From assembly GCA_000827265.1 (NCBI GenBank), contig KN834771.1, forward strand, positions 25,585 through 89,584: a stretch of DNA of 64,000 nucleotides. Direction: 5' to 3'. Each line of letters opens with the position of its first letter. Positions within the stretch are counted from its first letter, which is position 1. The position numbers and the translations under genes were made by a program. Below are positions 23,546 through 36,051 of this stretch, in pieces. The DNA comes from Collybiopsis luxurians FD-317 M1 (Eukaryota; Basidiomycota; Agaricomycetes; Agaricales; Omphalotaceae). Under the pieces are notes generated by a model. That model saw nothing but the letters and a program-made list of their open reading frames with translations. It was not told the origin of the DNA and searched no databases.

Positions 23546-23556
23546 ATGAGGTACGT
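23546..23556 (+). promoter_or_regulatory. Shared promoter motif, rhodopsin-domain copy 2
   Basis: The word atgaggtacgt lies 106 nt before the start, followed by gtacttaaaagaa about 20 nt downstream, matching the layout at the other copies. Confidence 0.45.
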
Positions 23557-23651
23557 AACTAGGGAAGAAAGTACTTAAAAGAACCCCAGATATCCAATGC
23601 GCCCTTCACTTACAGCTGGAACTCCATACCCTGCGCTACAATTTCTGGGGA

Positions 23652-25233
23652 ATGCTTTCGGAAATTCACATCAGCGCAAAGGCGGATAAAGGTGAGTCCG
23701 TACCGCTATCAAATGAAGTTTTACGCCCTCAACGTTGCTCACCTATCAGTGTTCAGCCTTGTATTTTTGGTAACTGCCGACTGTATCACCGCAGCAAGAA
23801 TATTCATTCGCTATCGGAATCAGCGGCTATGGTGGGACGATGTCTGTGAGCGCTGGCCATCTTTGGACTCCATTGGACTACCTCCTTTAGTTACAACTTC
23901 TGAATGTTTGAATTCCAGGGGCGTTTCTGACGATGCTTCTGACTATTCTAGTAATAGCCGGTGTTTTTTTGGACGATCAAGCAGGTTTGCCTAAGCGGTC
24001 CAGAGTCAGGTCTCTAAATTTTTAATTCATCCATACTGTAGGTCCGCCAGCTGACAGCCGTGCACGTCAAATCCAAATCGCTCAATTCTGGTGAGAAGGA
24101 GATTGATTGTGACTGTATCATTCGGATTCAACTTCATTTTCAGGATGACTATGATATGTTATAGTTTGGGGGCATGGTGAGCGTTTCCCACCAAAATCCC
24201 ATCGTCCCAAACCATTGGCTAGACTGTTCCTCTAGGTTTGCCCGAATAAGCCTGATGTTATCGACCGTTCGCCTCATCCCAACCTCATTTGTCTTGCGGA
24301 GAATATCTGAATCCGCCTTTATCAGCCTCCTGCTTCTGTGCATCGGCATCCTCACAGCCAAGCTTTCTTTTTGCGCCTCAGATTTGTCCTGGTATAGGAA
24401 GCCGAACCCTTTCTGTCCAATCTTAGGCAATGCCAAGCTTGGAGTAGCCGAACTCACTAGTAGGGAATCCCCTCCTCCCCTTGAATTATCTGGTTTACCC
24501 GCTTCATTCAGCGGCCTTAGTGGCAGATGTAATAATTGTGGCCATACCACTTCGATTATTGTACCGAATTAGTCTCCAAAGGGAAAAACGAAGGTACGCG
24601 CCTTTAAGGATCCTTAGCGAATCGAAGCTGACTCCGCGGATATGCTGTGCCTCAGAATGCTCCTCCTTATGTTCAGTGCCAATATAATTACTGGGATTGT
24701 CTCAGTTTTACGCGTCGTATTTCTCATTGGCTCTTCTCCGGGTCTGCTAACGATTGCGGTCAAAGCCGAGGTGAGAGCGGTTCGTCAAGAGCGTTTTTAT
24801 TAAGGAGCCGGTCGTGTAACGTCCATCCCTCCACCCATCCTTCCTTGAGATGTATTGCAAGTTTTTACAAGTTTTTCAGATAGGGACCGCACTCATGGTG
24901 GCTGATATGGCCATTATAACGCCCTACATTTATCGACTGGTGAAACCGGAAGGAGACTTCGATAGTAAGCCAGACACATATTATCGAAGTGTTCAACCAG
25001 ATGGAGGTATTATTATGCGACGGGTAGCGGATTTAGTACCAGATACACACCTTGATAACACAACTCAAGACTCTACCGCTGCAATAAGCTGTGCTTCTCT
25101 CCCTGATCCAGAAACAGCAGCCAACATTTCTAGTATGGCGACGGAGAGCACAGGTAGTGAGGAGCTTGGTGTGCGCCATCAAAAGCCCTTCACTTCCTCT
25201 CTCTCAGATATCACATATGCGAAGTCCATGTAG
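23652..25233 (+). CDS. Rhodopsin-domain integral membrane protein, tandem copy 2
   Basis: Nine exons: 23652-23691, 23750-23845, 23919-23984, 24042-24090, 24144-24176, 24236-24459, 24512-24593, 24656-24770, 24880-25233, giving 352 residues. It starts MLSEIHISAKADKG like copies 1 and 4 and keeps the WWDDVWAFLTMLLTIL, ARISLMLSTVRLIPTSFVLR, FCASDLSWYRKP and AIPLRLLYRISL blocks. The C-terminal tail (GDFDSKPDTYYRSVQPDGG, IMRRVADLVPD) is strikingly conserved. It is a multi-pass membrane protein of unknown ligand. Confidence 0.85.
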
Positions 25234-26444
25234 CTCAAAGCACCGTACCCATGACGTTCCTGGTCAAAAATACATTTATACATTGAAATGGGTAGCAGGA
25301 ATGAGCTTCGAGTAATGTTCAGGCATTTCCAAGCGGGATAGCAGTTTTAGCATGTGCCGAAAGTAAATCTTTCAAACGGAAGGTCATTGTATGCGGCTTT
25401 CATTACTAGATAGGCTTCCTGTCAATGTAGAGCTTTACTCAGGAACGTTTGCTCACCGGTGGAATATTTCGCAATCCTACACGACAGACGAGCGAGACCA
25501 ATACTGGGTATCAGAAATACTCAGTTCGTACCGTGCCGAAGTCCATGAAGGTTGTTCAACTGCCATCTGGGTCCAACACTGCAGTGTAGGGCTTTACGGT
25601 GAACATATGGTAAACAGAATGGATTCTTCGATAATGACTGGTGCATGGTTCGTTGACTTCTGAGATCATTAAAAGACGTTTTGACGGAAAAGTTCGTGCG
25701 AGGTGAGCTGGTAGCGGTGATTCGGCAACAGTAGCTACCGCGACGGTGAGAGTATCATGAAAGAAAATCAAAAGGTCGGAGCTAGATGATGGAGCGCCTT
25801 CTACGTTCTGTCCGATTTCCTGTATCTCCAAATGGTCAGTGTATTTTGGTCTTGGAGGACGGAATTGTGTAATATGGGAATGTTTATGAGCCTAAATTGC
25901 CAGATGCTTAATTAAGAGCGTTCATTAGCATTTATATATGTGTATTCGACATCCGCGCCAATCGTAACTGGTAGGTGTTAAAATTATTCAAATTAGTAGG
26001 CAATATTTTATTCCTCACAAATGACCTTCAAAATAAGCACTGAAAGCTGATAACCTCTCCATCTCCCATTCATCCCTCTACCGGAAATACTTCGAACCAG
26101 AGTAGGCCTGTTGACAATCTTGGCTGTCACCTACTATTGTGAATGACGACACCAAGGGCTATTGCAGGTAATTGCTTTCCTGAACCCAGAGCCTTGGGAA
26201 CATAAATAGTCCGTACGGGATTCACAGCGATCATTCATCGCATTTTTAGTGCGACGGTTAGGGAGAAGTATCAGGATTCGCTTCCGTTGCACTGGATGTA
26301 TTCTGTTATACCGGATCTATTATTCAAGGTTCCTGTCAGTAAGAGATCAAGGTCCATCGATTGAACTTATTCAGTGCTTCAACGACTGGTCACGTATTTT
26401 TACACTACAGTGCACAATTAAATTTTTTGACTGAGCTCGGTGGA
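25234..26444. other. Spacer between rhodopsin-domain copies 2 and 3
   Basis: No supported gene. The sequence tggctgtcattatcgcac-like / tggctgtcacctac and related words recur in the spacers, probably traces of the duplicated unit. Confidence 0.4.
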
Positions 26445-26455
26445 ATGAGGTAAGT
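26445..26455 (+). promoter_or_regulatory. Shared promoter motif, rhodopsin-domain copy 3
   Basis: The word atgaggtaagt lies 102 nt before the start, with atgcttaaaagaag about 25 nt further on. Confidence 0.45.
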
Positions 26456-26546
26456 GAATGGCGTCGAAAAATGCTTAAAAGAAGCTGATGGACGAATTGT
26501 GCTCAATTAACCTTTCCTTCCTTCTTACATTTTTGACTAGTATTCT

Positions 26547-28095
26547 ATGCCCATTTCGCAAATTCACGTTAGTATAAAGGCGAATCAAGGTGAGCTTTTT
26601 ACCTTTGGAACGAACCATGCCCTACTGAATGTCGCTTCCTTGCAGTGTTCAGCCTTGTATTTCTGGGTACTGCCGAATGTATCACTGCAGCAAGGATATA
26701 TGTTCGTTACCGAAACCAGCGGTTGTGGTGGGACGACATGTGTGAGGAACTGGGTTCCATTGAACTACCTCCCTTCTCACCGACATTTTTAAATGCCTCG
26801 ATTCCAGGGGCATTTCTGACAATGGTTCTGACAACATTAGTAATTGTGGGGGCTCTTCTGCCCAGTCATCCGACAGGTGGCTGCCTTTATTCTCCTCCGA
26901 TAACAGACTCTCAAAGTATCTCCCATTCATCGTAACTCGCATGTGACCAGATCGACATAATCATCAAGTTCAAATCATACAATTCTGGTGAGGAGATCCA
27001 ATACAGCTAGTTTATCTTTTGAGCTCAAATCTTTTCCAGGATAATTATGACAAGCTACAGTGCTGGGGCTTGGTGAGTGTTCCCAGTCAATTGAGAGTTT
27101 CTACTCAGACGTCTGCCTTTAGGTTTGCCCGCATAAGTCTAATGTTATCGACAGTTCGCCTCATCCCAATAATTTTCAAACTACGGAGGATCTCTGAGTT
27201 GGCCTTTGTCAGCTTCCTTCTCATGTGTATGAGCGTCCTTATAGCCAAATTACATTTTTGCGCCTCTGACCTATCCTGGTACAAAATGCCGAGCCCTGTA
27301 TGTCCGCTTACGAGGAACACTAACCTTGCAGCGGGCGAACTTACTAGTAGGTAAATCGGCGTTCTTATCCGCTCCTCTGGCTTATTTGATTTGTCCAGCG
27401 TTCCTCCTGGCAGATATGATACTTGTGGCGATACCACTTCGATTGTTATACCGAATTAGTCTGCCAAGGGAAAAACGAAGGTATACGCTTTTTACCATTC
27501 CAAGCGAGTTCATGAATTTACTCCCACGCGAAATTCTGCACTTCAGGATGCTCATCCTTATGTTTAGCGCCAATATAATTACCAGCATTGTCTCAGTATT
27601 ACGCGTTGTATTTCTCATTGGCTCTTCTGGGGGCATGGTATCACTGGCCATCAAAGCCGAGGTGAGAACGGCTCACCAAACGAGATATATTTGTAAAATT
27701 TACTGATTTTCCAGGTGGGAACTGCACTCATAGTAGCCGATTTGGCTATACTGACACCCTACATCTATCGATTGGTGAAGCCGGAAGGAGACTTTGATAG
27801 TAAGCCAGATACACACTATCGAAGTGTTCAACCAGATGGAGGTATTGTCATGCGACGGGTATCAGATCTAGCACCAGACATGCGCCTTGATAACCTAAAT
27901 CGGGGCTCTACTGCTGCAATGGATCGTAGTTGTACCGCTATCCATCTTCCCGATCGGGAAACGGCAGTCAACATTTCCAGTGCGAGGCCTGAACGTAGAG
28001 CTAGTGTGGATCTATACCGTCAAAAATCCTTCGTTTCCTCTCGCTCTGATATTACCCAAGCGAAGACTACGCAGTTCGAGACCCCGTCTGCATGA
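26547..28095 (+). CDS. Rhodopsin-domain integral membrane protein, tandem copy 3
   Basis: Nine exons: 26547-26589, 26646-26741, 26808-26876, 26951-26987, 27040-27072, 27123-27346, 27399-27480, 27547-27661, 27715-28095, giving 359 residues. Conserved blocks are VFSLVFLGTAECITAARIYV, RLWWDDMWAFLTMVLTTL, ARISLMLSTVRLIPIIFKLR, FCASDLSWYKMPSP, AIPLRLLYRISLPREKRR and LILMFSANIITSIVSVLRVV. It is closest to copy 2 by eye, including the 3' tail GDFDSKPDTHYRSVQPDGG. The first exon is 43 nt rather than 40. Confidence 0.85.
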
Positions 28096-30598
28096 TGTTC
28101 CCGCCGCTGGTCAAAAAAATCCGTTTGTACATTAAGAACATAACAAGGATGAATTTCGACTGACCTTTAAGTACTTCCGAGAGTCTATCACAGGACAATT
28201 CTGCGAGGGGAAAGTCACTGCACGGGATTCCACTTAAGCCCGTGATAAGTAGTTTGTTTTCAAGGCTATGATATAGATCAACTGGCTTTCCTGCGCTTAC
28301 TAGGACGAGTGATTTTACGTTGTTCTTTGTGGAGGAAGTGTGCACGGTTTAGCGAGAAAAAAGGGCATAAAATGAGAAAGGCACTATAGTACAGCAAGGG
28401 TAAGATATTGTATTCAACACTGGCAGTACATCAGCTTTTTTTGATCTATATATAAATCTATCCGACACTGGCGCCGATTTCGTCTATTCGCACTACAATA
28501 CTCAAGCTTTAAGACCAGCAAATGACTTTCTCCATCTCCAACTAATTGTATTTCACTGATAGCTTTTCTTCAAAACGGTCGCGAGTAAGCCTTCTGACAT
28601 ATTCGCTGCTATCTATTGCGATTGGCTGGGACACCAAGGACAGTTCCAGGCATTGTTAATCTAAATTTGGAGGATAAACGAAGTAGAGATGGTGTGGATC
28701 TCGGTTAACTCCGTCTATCATTTATCAACCTTGGATCAACCTTTATTTCTTGCTTCATTTCTTGCTTCATTTCTTGCTTCATTTCTTCCTGTTCAGATAT
28801 CACCCACACGAGAGACCGGCAATATGCCATCCATTGTGATACCCACTGCATGATATTGCTGGTTGAAGTTTTTCTACATTGGAAGTAAAGAAAAGGCATC
28901 TGCAGTATGAAAACGCGTCAAAGAGAACTCCGTTTGTCACAGGGTAGAGGCACGTGACCGCATCGATTTCGCGGCACGTCCTCTAGGAACTTCCCATAAG
29001 ATTGATAGTCGCACAACTCTTCTCCAGGGTCAGATATCATCCCTCTTCACTTTCAAAGGAACGTCCAAGGAAATTTGCATTAGGAAGACAGTCCCTTTGA
29101 AAGAGGAATGTGGCAGTTCGATACATAGAAAAATTTTACTCAATATCGGCGGCATCTTGATGCCATGGTGTCCATAGAAGACGCAATCTGCAGATTACTT
29201 TTGCTCTAGATCCGTAGTGAAGGATTAATTTGAATTTCCTTGAGAGCGTGGCGGATGGAGCCTATTTGCCCATCTGTTCGTTGGCCATCCCTGCAAAAAT
29301 GAGTCTTTCGAGAAGACATATCTCCTCTCAACTCTCAAGATCTCAACTGCCAGCGTTCTACCTCATCCACACTGACGTGATGGGCCGATCCGTGTCATCG
29401 GTCTTTGTGCCATACCTTATGGGTTATTTCGTTGCGGAGCTTTTGCAGAAGATGACTCCGTCCCCATTAAGAGGACTAGGCGGAGGAGATCTACAAGATA
29501 AATCCAGGGTAGGTTGCGGACCTTTGATCGATCATCCTAATGTTTTTCATAGTTGAGGAAGACAGCGGCGCTGAAACATGAGTAATAATGTACCATGTTG
29601 CACGTTCGGGTGGGCGGGAGAAGGACTTCGCATGATCGCCTACTGGTTACTCGGAGTGTATAAGTCACTGACGGCATCTTCAGAACTGCTGCTTCTTTAG
29701 CTGCATTTTTGTCATCCAACAAGCAATGACTTTGCTTTTGTCGGGGTGGGGAGTTCTACAGCAGCCATGCTATGCGTCAGTCGCGAGCTTGTCTCCTCCT
29801 TCTGGGGCGGTCCCAGAGACGATGGTGCATGGGTCAGCACCGGGATAATCTCTGGAACCAGGTGTTCAGATTGTGGACCATGCCGTGTAATAGAACGAAC
29901 GTCCTTCCTTCCTCCGGCCATCCTCAGTGATCTAAACAAACGTAAATGTCAATTTCTGCCAGTCACCAGCAAGTAAGGGGGCAGGTTAACTTTAGATAGA
30001 TCCACATGTTTCCGGCTTCTTATCCCTTCCAGTTGCTTTCTAGGATGAAGCTTTGAAGTATAATATTGCCTTTTCCAGTGCCTTTGATTGAATATGAAAA
30101 GTCGAAGGAAGTGTGATACCCCCCGATAATGAGCCCTAGTTATGTAAAAGAGAACATCCATGTTAAGGTCATTTCCATTTGAAAGTACTTGATTGGCATC
30201 ACGGTTGTCTGCTGAACCGTAACAATGGGCTTTATCGTGAAATCTCAACAAAGTTACAAATACCTAGCCTGTCAGGTTATTGCACCCAACTTACACACCA
30301 TCACCAAGACCGACGCGAACATGCCAAATGCTGCTAAATGCGACAGCAAGACGATGGTAATCGCTTCGCAAGTTGGACGTATAGGTCAACGTATCGGTAA
30401 GGGAACTTTGTCAGATCCGAACAAGGGCAACAGGCGACAGGCAGAATCTGTATAGATCGGAATTCACACTCGAGTGGTGAGAGCCTAAAAAGTTTGACGG
30501 GAGTTCTTCGAGACATATTTACATGCCCTTCCTTGAATTGTCTTTCCTTTTTCCTTCCCTCCAACCTGATTAAATTAATTAATTGGCCCGACGCGGGC
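28096..30598. other. Spacer before rhodopsin-domain copy 4 (2.5 kb), no supported gene
   Basis: It contains a short tandem repeat tttcttgcttca (three copies, 28745-28780). Open frames here lack recognisable features on either strand. Confidence 0.45.
28743..28789. repeat. 12-bp tandem repeat (ttcttgcttcat)n
   Basis: Three full copies and a partial copy of a 12-bp unit, read directly. Confidence 0.85.
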
Positions 30599-30609
30599 AT
30601 GAGGTAAGC
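30599..30609 (+). promoter_or_regulatory. Shared promoter motif, rhodopsin-domain copy 4
   Basis: The word atgaggtaagc lies 126 nt before the start, followed by ctttataag about 20 nt downstream. Confidence 0.4.
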
Positions 30610-30724
30610 TTTCCCGTTCATGTTCCTTTATAAGTCCTGATCGCACGCAAAAAGAAAGTTAGAATCACTACAGACTCATGCATCTTACCATTCTTTATTT
30701 TACTACATGATAGTACAGCGAGGG

Positions 30725-32183
30725 ATGCTTTCAGAGGTACAGCTTGGTACGAAGGCAAATCTAGGTAAGTTTTTACGCTCTCTTCTCTTCGCAACTTTCA
30801 TAAACTCATTTTATTTTCTATCCACCTTCTCAGCGTTCAGTATCGTGCTTCTGATCATTGCTCCATGTTCGACGTTGGCAAGGATATGCATTCGTTGTCG
30901 AAATCGGCGGTTGTGGTGGGATGACAGCTGTGATTATAATTCATTCATCTCCCTCCAGCCGTATGTTTTCTGAATTTCTTTTAACCCTAGGGGCTCTCTT
31001 AGCGACGGTGTTCACAATAGTAATGAACGTAGGGGCTCTGTTGCTCGACGAGAATTTAGGTGCATCTCCCTTCATTGCTCGTTTTATGAGATTTTTGACT
31101 CTGGTTCTTCTACAGTGGCTCCTGCGAAAGATAATACTCGTCAGGTAAAAATCATACGATCCTGGTGAGGACATCATATATTGTTCTTTCGTATGCGCTC
31201 AGCCCTTTTGTCCAGGATTACCCTAGTGACCTACAGTTTCGGGGTTTGGTAAGTGTCAGCGGAGATAGAGTGGGGTAAAGTGTTGACATTTTTATCCAGG
31301 TGTGCTCGGATCACTCTGATTTTATCAATCGTTCGCGTTATTCCAACCTTTTTCACCCTGCGGAAAATATCTGAGGTCGCTGCGGTCTGCTTCTTCCTCA
31401 TGGGTATGAGCCTCTTCATACCTAGTATATATTTTTGCGTCTCCGATCGGTCATGGTATGATTGGCCGGAAGTGGTATGTCCGTTGAGTGGCAACCCCAA
31501 GCTCGCAATAAGTCAACTCATAAGTAAGTACGAACAGCTCGCCAACTCAACCTTTTACCGTGTTACTTATTCTTGCTTGATTGAGTGTCCCTCCTGGGTG
31601 AAGCTACGCTCGTAATCATACCACTTCGGTTGTTCTGTCAAATCGGTCTCGCAAGTGACAAGCGAAGGTACTGTACTGCGTGTTTTTGGAATGTTTCTGG
31701 ATTGCTCATTCCACGTTTGCTGAAGAATGCTTGCCATCATGTTCAGTGCAACTTTGATCACCATGGTCATTTCGATCTTACATGCTGTATTTCTCGTTGC
31801 ATCTGCCTGGAACTTGGCAGCCTTTGCCGTTGAGGTCCAGGTACGGGCAGATCCATGTTATTTTTAGAGAAAGTGTCGATGTCAATTTTTTATGCCTTGT
31901 CTTCCAGATGAGTACCGCCCTCATAGTTGCCAATTTGGCCATCTTAACACCTTACATCTATCGATTGGTCAAACATGAAGGAGACTTTGATAGTGAGCCT
32001 TGCACTCACTATCGAAGTTTCGAACCGGACGGAGTCTTTCGAATGCGACGTGTATCGGATCTGGCCCCTGACGTCCGTTTAACCGACACGACTCGTCTGT
32101 CTACACTGTCTACTGGTCACAATGCATCAGATCCTGCCATTTCCACGTGTGCAGTGGCGTTATCCAGAAGCAACGGCGAGTAA
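30725..32183 (+). CDS. Rhodopsin-domain integral membrane protein, tandem copy 4 (most diverged)
   Basis: Nine exons: 30725-30764, 30834-30929, 30991-31059, 31116-31164, 31216-31248, 31300-31523, 31586-31667, 31726-31840, 31908-32183, giving 327 residues. Blocks: FSIVLLIIAPCSTLARICI, RNRRLWWDDSWALLATVFTI, ARITLILSIVRVIPTFFTLR, FCVSDRSWYDWPEVVCPL, LVIIPLRLFCQIGL and LIVANLAILTPYIYRL. The tail reads GDFDSEPCTHYRSFEPDGVF, then MRRVSDLAPD. Internal exon lengths equal those of copies 1-3. The donor of exon 2 (gtgatt) is weak. It is the most diverged copy and lies after a longer spacer, suggesting it split earliest. An upstream ATG at 30707 is in frame, but homology favours 30725. Confidence 0.8.
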
Positions 32184-32832
32184 GGAATCGCAGTCTCGGG
32201 CAATCTGTATTCACTGACAGTACTCTACTATTTTCTTTCTTCCGCAACGGAATTGACATTAATGGACAAGTACATCAAATCTAATGTATATAACACTCGC
32301 TGTAATCAGTTGTAAAACATATCGAATTAGTATACATATAACAGTATCATCTTGACGTCTCCGTTGCTGGAGAATGTGTGCACTTCTTTATGCGACGGTC
32401 AAGCGCCCAATACGCTTATCAGGTGACCGCTCTCTCACGCGGAGGGACGTTGGAGAGACGCGTCGAACGACGTAGACGCGGACAAACATGAGAAAAGGAG
32501 CGTATGAATGCTCAAATTACGCAGCAGGTTTTGCTTCGTGCGTATCATTAAATGTATGTACCTTCACTTTTGTCGATTTTCTCGAGCAATGAATGCAGAA
32601 CGACACGCAGATACGCGTACTGTCAGGTGACCGCTCCTCTCACGGCTAAAACCCTATCTCCTCTCGGTTCCTCGGACCGTCCTCTCTCGGAAAATCCAAA
32701 GACGCTTAACGTCTATAAAGATCATCCGTTATCATTTCATCTCCCACACAGACTTGGGATAAATATTCTCATTCTAATCCCCAGTATCTCCAGTAAATCC
32801 CCCGGAATCCCCAAGTTTCATTTCCCCCAATC
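32184..32832. promoter_or_regulatory. Transaldolase promoter with duplicated TCAGGTGACCGCTC motif
   Basis: The word tcaggtgaccgctc followed by ctcacg occurs near 32419 and again near 32622, about 200 bp apart in the same orientation, each preceded by a ta(t/c)gcg-type word. A TATA-like ctataaag lies at about 32711. The paired motif may be a regulatory site. Confidence 0.45.
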
Positions 32833-34206
32833 ATGTCCCGCACACTCCTCGCACAGATCAGCGACATCGCTACGGTTGACATTGACTGTATGGATCCAGA
32901 CGTCGCACGAAGACACACTCCATCCACAGCTACCCCATTTTTCTGCGACATGACCTCGAATCAAGCAATTGTCAGTGGAGAAGCCGTGCGCCCTGAACGA
33001 GCGGCGTTGTTACGCGAGGCCATCGATCAAGTAAAAGCTAAGCAAAGTGTCGATTCGGATTCGTTCGCGCAGGATGTTTTGGATATTTTCGTACGTTGCG
33101 CCGCACTTTGTTTTGCGCAGAGGATGTGATGGAGTTGTTTTGTTTATTTATTTCATGTAGACTGTCCTCCTTGGTAAAGAGATATACCCATATCTCAGCG
33201 GTAATGTCCACGCACAGACTTCGCCTCCGGCTGCGTTCGACGTTCAGAAAACTATTACTCACGCGAAAACGTTAGTCAAGATATTCGAAGAAAGAGGGAT
33301 ACCAAAGTATGTACATGGTACCTGTTCCTTACTCACCCGTGCCATCGTCCGTGAATTCATGAACTCTCCATCTATTATCGTTCTTCTTTCCCCCACCCTC
33401 TAGGTCCCGTGTCTGCATCAAAATCCCCACCACGGCAGAAGGAATGGTAGCGTGTGCTCAGCTACAAAAAGAAGGCATCCAAACACTCGCGACGTGTTTG
33501 TTTAATGTCCCACAGGCATTGGCAGCGCATCAAGCCAAGTGTGTATATGTCGCGCCGTACTTTAATGGTATGTGGTTCACTCGGAATTCGGTTCCTGTCG
33601 ACTCTCTTTCATACTCGCCTACTCGTTTAATCGCGCAGAGCTTCGCGTTCATTTTGAACCTACCATCTGGCGGGAATATGCTGTCCCAGGCAAAGAACAC
33701 CCCATGTCCCAAGTCATATTTGACGTCAAAGCGATTTTTGAAAAGATCGGGTCCAAGACCAAGGTGATGCCTGCTAGTATCGTTACGCCGAGGGAGGTGA
33801 GTGGACTCGTCACTAGAACGGGGATTCTTCTACGAAAGAAATAGGTTATCTTCTGGGCTGATTATTATTTTGCTTTCCTCTCCGCCTCGTTTCCTCTATA
33901 TGATAAAAGGTAATCGGCCTCGTCTCCCTCCACCCAGACCACATCACCATCTCTGGTGGCATCCTCGACAAACTCGCCGCTCTGCCTGCTGTCCCACCCT
34001 CCGAGCTCGAACCCAAGCTCACATACACAGGTCTCAAAGAAGACATACTGTCTGCAGATTTTCTAGCTTCGAACGGCGAGCTGCTCAGGGAGGAGTTGGA
34101 AAAGGACGTGGAGGCGACGAGAAAGTTGGATGATGCGTTGAAGCTTTTTGATGAGTGTGAGAGGAGGACTAAGGAGGTTGTGTTGAAGGTTGCGAGGGGT
34201 GAGTGA
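32833..34206 (+). CDS. Transaldolase family protein
   Basis: Exons 32833-33090, 33161-33306, 33404-33567, 33639-33796 and 33910-34206 give 340 residues, the usual transaldolase length. The enzyme transfers a dihydroxyacetone unit between sugar phosphates in the cytosolic non-oxidative pentose phosphate pathway. The central motif SRVCIKIPTTAEGMVACAQL contains the Lys that forms the Schiff base in this class I aldolase fold, followed by GIQTLATCLFNVPQALAAHQ and VYVAPYFNELRVHF. The N-terminus (LLAQISDIATVDIDCMDPDV) resembles the divergent fungal transaldolase-like subgroup rather than classical TAL1, so substrate preference is uncertain. The stop follows directly after VLKVARGE. A short intron there (gtgagtg) cannot be excluded. 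Confidence 0.85.
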
Positions 34207-36051
34207 ATGTGAACTGGAAGGGGAGAGATTTCAGAGGGTTCGATGAGAGAAAGGGATCAGGACGTGTAGGAAATGGGAGAATGTAAGGATACGAGGTGTA
34301 AGTGACCGGTCTCCAATCGATATGTATTTGTGCAGAACCGAAAAAATGAATAATATCGAGTCGAGACATATTGACTCATAGATGGCACTCTAAGCTACCC
34401 TCTGTGCTTTCGTTCGTACTCGAGGGGTATACAACAACATCCGTACGCCACTTTCTTCATTGGTTTGTTTGCTTGTTTATATGCTTGTTTTCTTTCTTTC
34501 TTCTTTTCCTTTTCTCTCTAATCTTCTTCTCAAATCTTCTTCGTTCAATATATGCATATATCATTCCCCCTTCCACCCTCGATCTTTACCCCAGCTCAAG
34601 TCAGGTTTTCAGGCCCTCCATCATGGGATGCATCATACTTAAGTACGAGTATGAGAGTAATACGCGTATGACTACGAGTTTGAGTTTGGGTACCGCTGAT
34701 GGTAGGGAAGGACTCGGCGACGGGAGGGATGCCGTGTTACTATTAGTGGCTGGGATATCTGATGCAGATGCAGATGACTCGATGGACATTGAACGGGTCG
34801 CATAACTAGGATGGGCTCGAATGACGGGACGTCTAGTGGCTGGGATGACCTCTGAGACGATAGGGTTGGAATGAATGGTTTGGGATACGCCGAGCCTAGT
34901 GCCAGGATGGACAGTGAAACAGCGGATGGATGGATGGATGGATGGATAGATCATAGATGGATGGACCGTGACGGGATGAGGTTTTACACTTTTGACAGCA
35001 TCCTAAGGCTATAGCTAGGTACATAACCCTTAGGCTGACCTCACAGCCGATCACGGATAGGAACGAACGAATGAGTAAACGAGCGAAGTAATAGAGACTA
35101 CTTACATCTGTCACGCATCAGTGTATGGATCTATGCATCATGTTCCATGATCCATAATCCTTCATGCAAGTCAGCGGAACCGCAAGCCCGCTACTGCTGC
35201 ACCAGATGGCCCAAACGCTCAAACCGCTAACACCACCGGTTAGCACCGCCAGATACAGATTACCTGACGGGGAAGCGGATTTATCAAGAACTCCATCTTC
35301 CCATCCATGAAGGTGCATACGGGACACAGTAGTCCATTGAGCTTGGCGAAACGATGAGAATACGGGAAAACACCTTCGGTATCAACCAGTTTCATGATCT
35401 GATTCATGCATGATGATGGTCGATTCGACGCCTCTGGCCCAAACGCCCAATTTCAACATCAACTATGTGAGTTTATTTACTCGTCGAGTACGTACGCTGT
35501 GCGCCAACCCCCATACGAACAAATCTCAAGCAAATGCAAGTGCAGAAAAGAAAATTCTATCAAATATGTATAGAGAGCGAGAATAAGATATGTAGTTATA
35601 CAGCGATTACCGATGTACCGTAGTATCTCGTAGTATGTATGTATGCAGTACCAATACCTATACCTGTAAATCCATATCCTAACAAAAAAAAAAACCAAAA
35701 CCAAAACAGAAGGAGTAAAAAAAGAACAAACATCATCCAGACTCTCGTACTTGTCATTAAACCTGTTAATGGCTAAATTTAGCCTTCCCTGCTTGCGTAT
35801 GTCCCCCGAATAAAATGAATCGGCTCTCATCCTCCGAATAATGATACGACAGACCCAACGAACGAATAGAAACCAAGATGAAGCGACGATAATCACCAAG
35901 CGAACACTTGAAAAAAGGTTGAATTGAACCGGTGAGAAGATAAAAATTCCGTGCTACACGACAGTCAACATGAATAGGGACAGTAAGCGCCGGTAACATA
36001 TGTAGATCCCTACCACGTCGTATGTCCTAGGTAGTCGACGTCGCCGTGTAA
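34207..36051. other. Intergenic, ~1.8 kb, no supported gene
   Basis: It contains a pyrimidine-rich block (34460-34560), a (gatg)n microsatellite (34924-34970) and AT-rich DNA. Frames on both strands look non-coding. Confidence 0.45.
34924..34970. repeat. (GATG)n microsatellite
   Basis: A run of gatg units interrupted once by agatagatcat; read directly. Confidence 0.85.

Noticed and set aside
35477..35899. Minus-strand 140-codon frame rich in Tyr, Ile and Arg
   Set aside because: It is in AT-rich DNA, its composition is unlike real genes here, and it has no domain.
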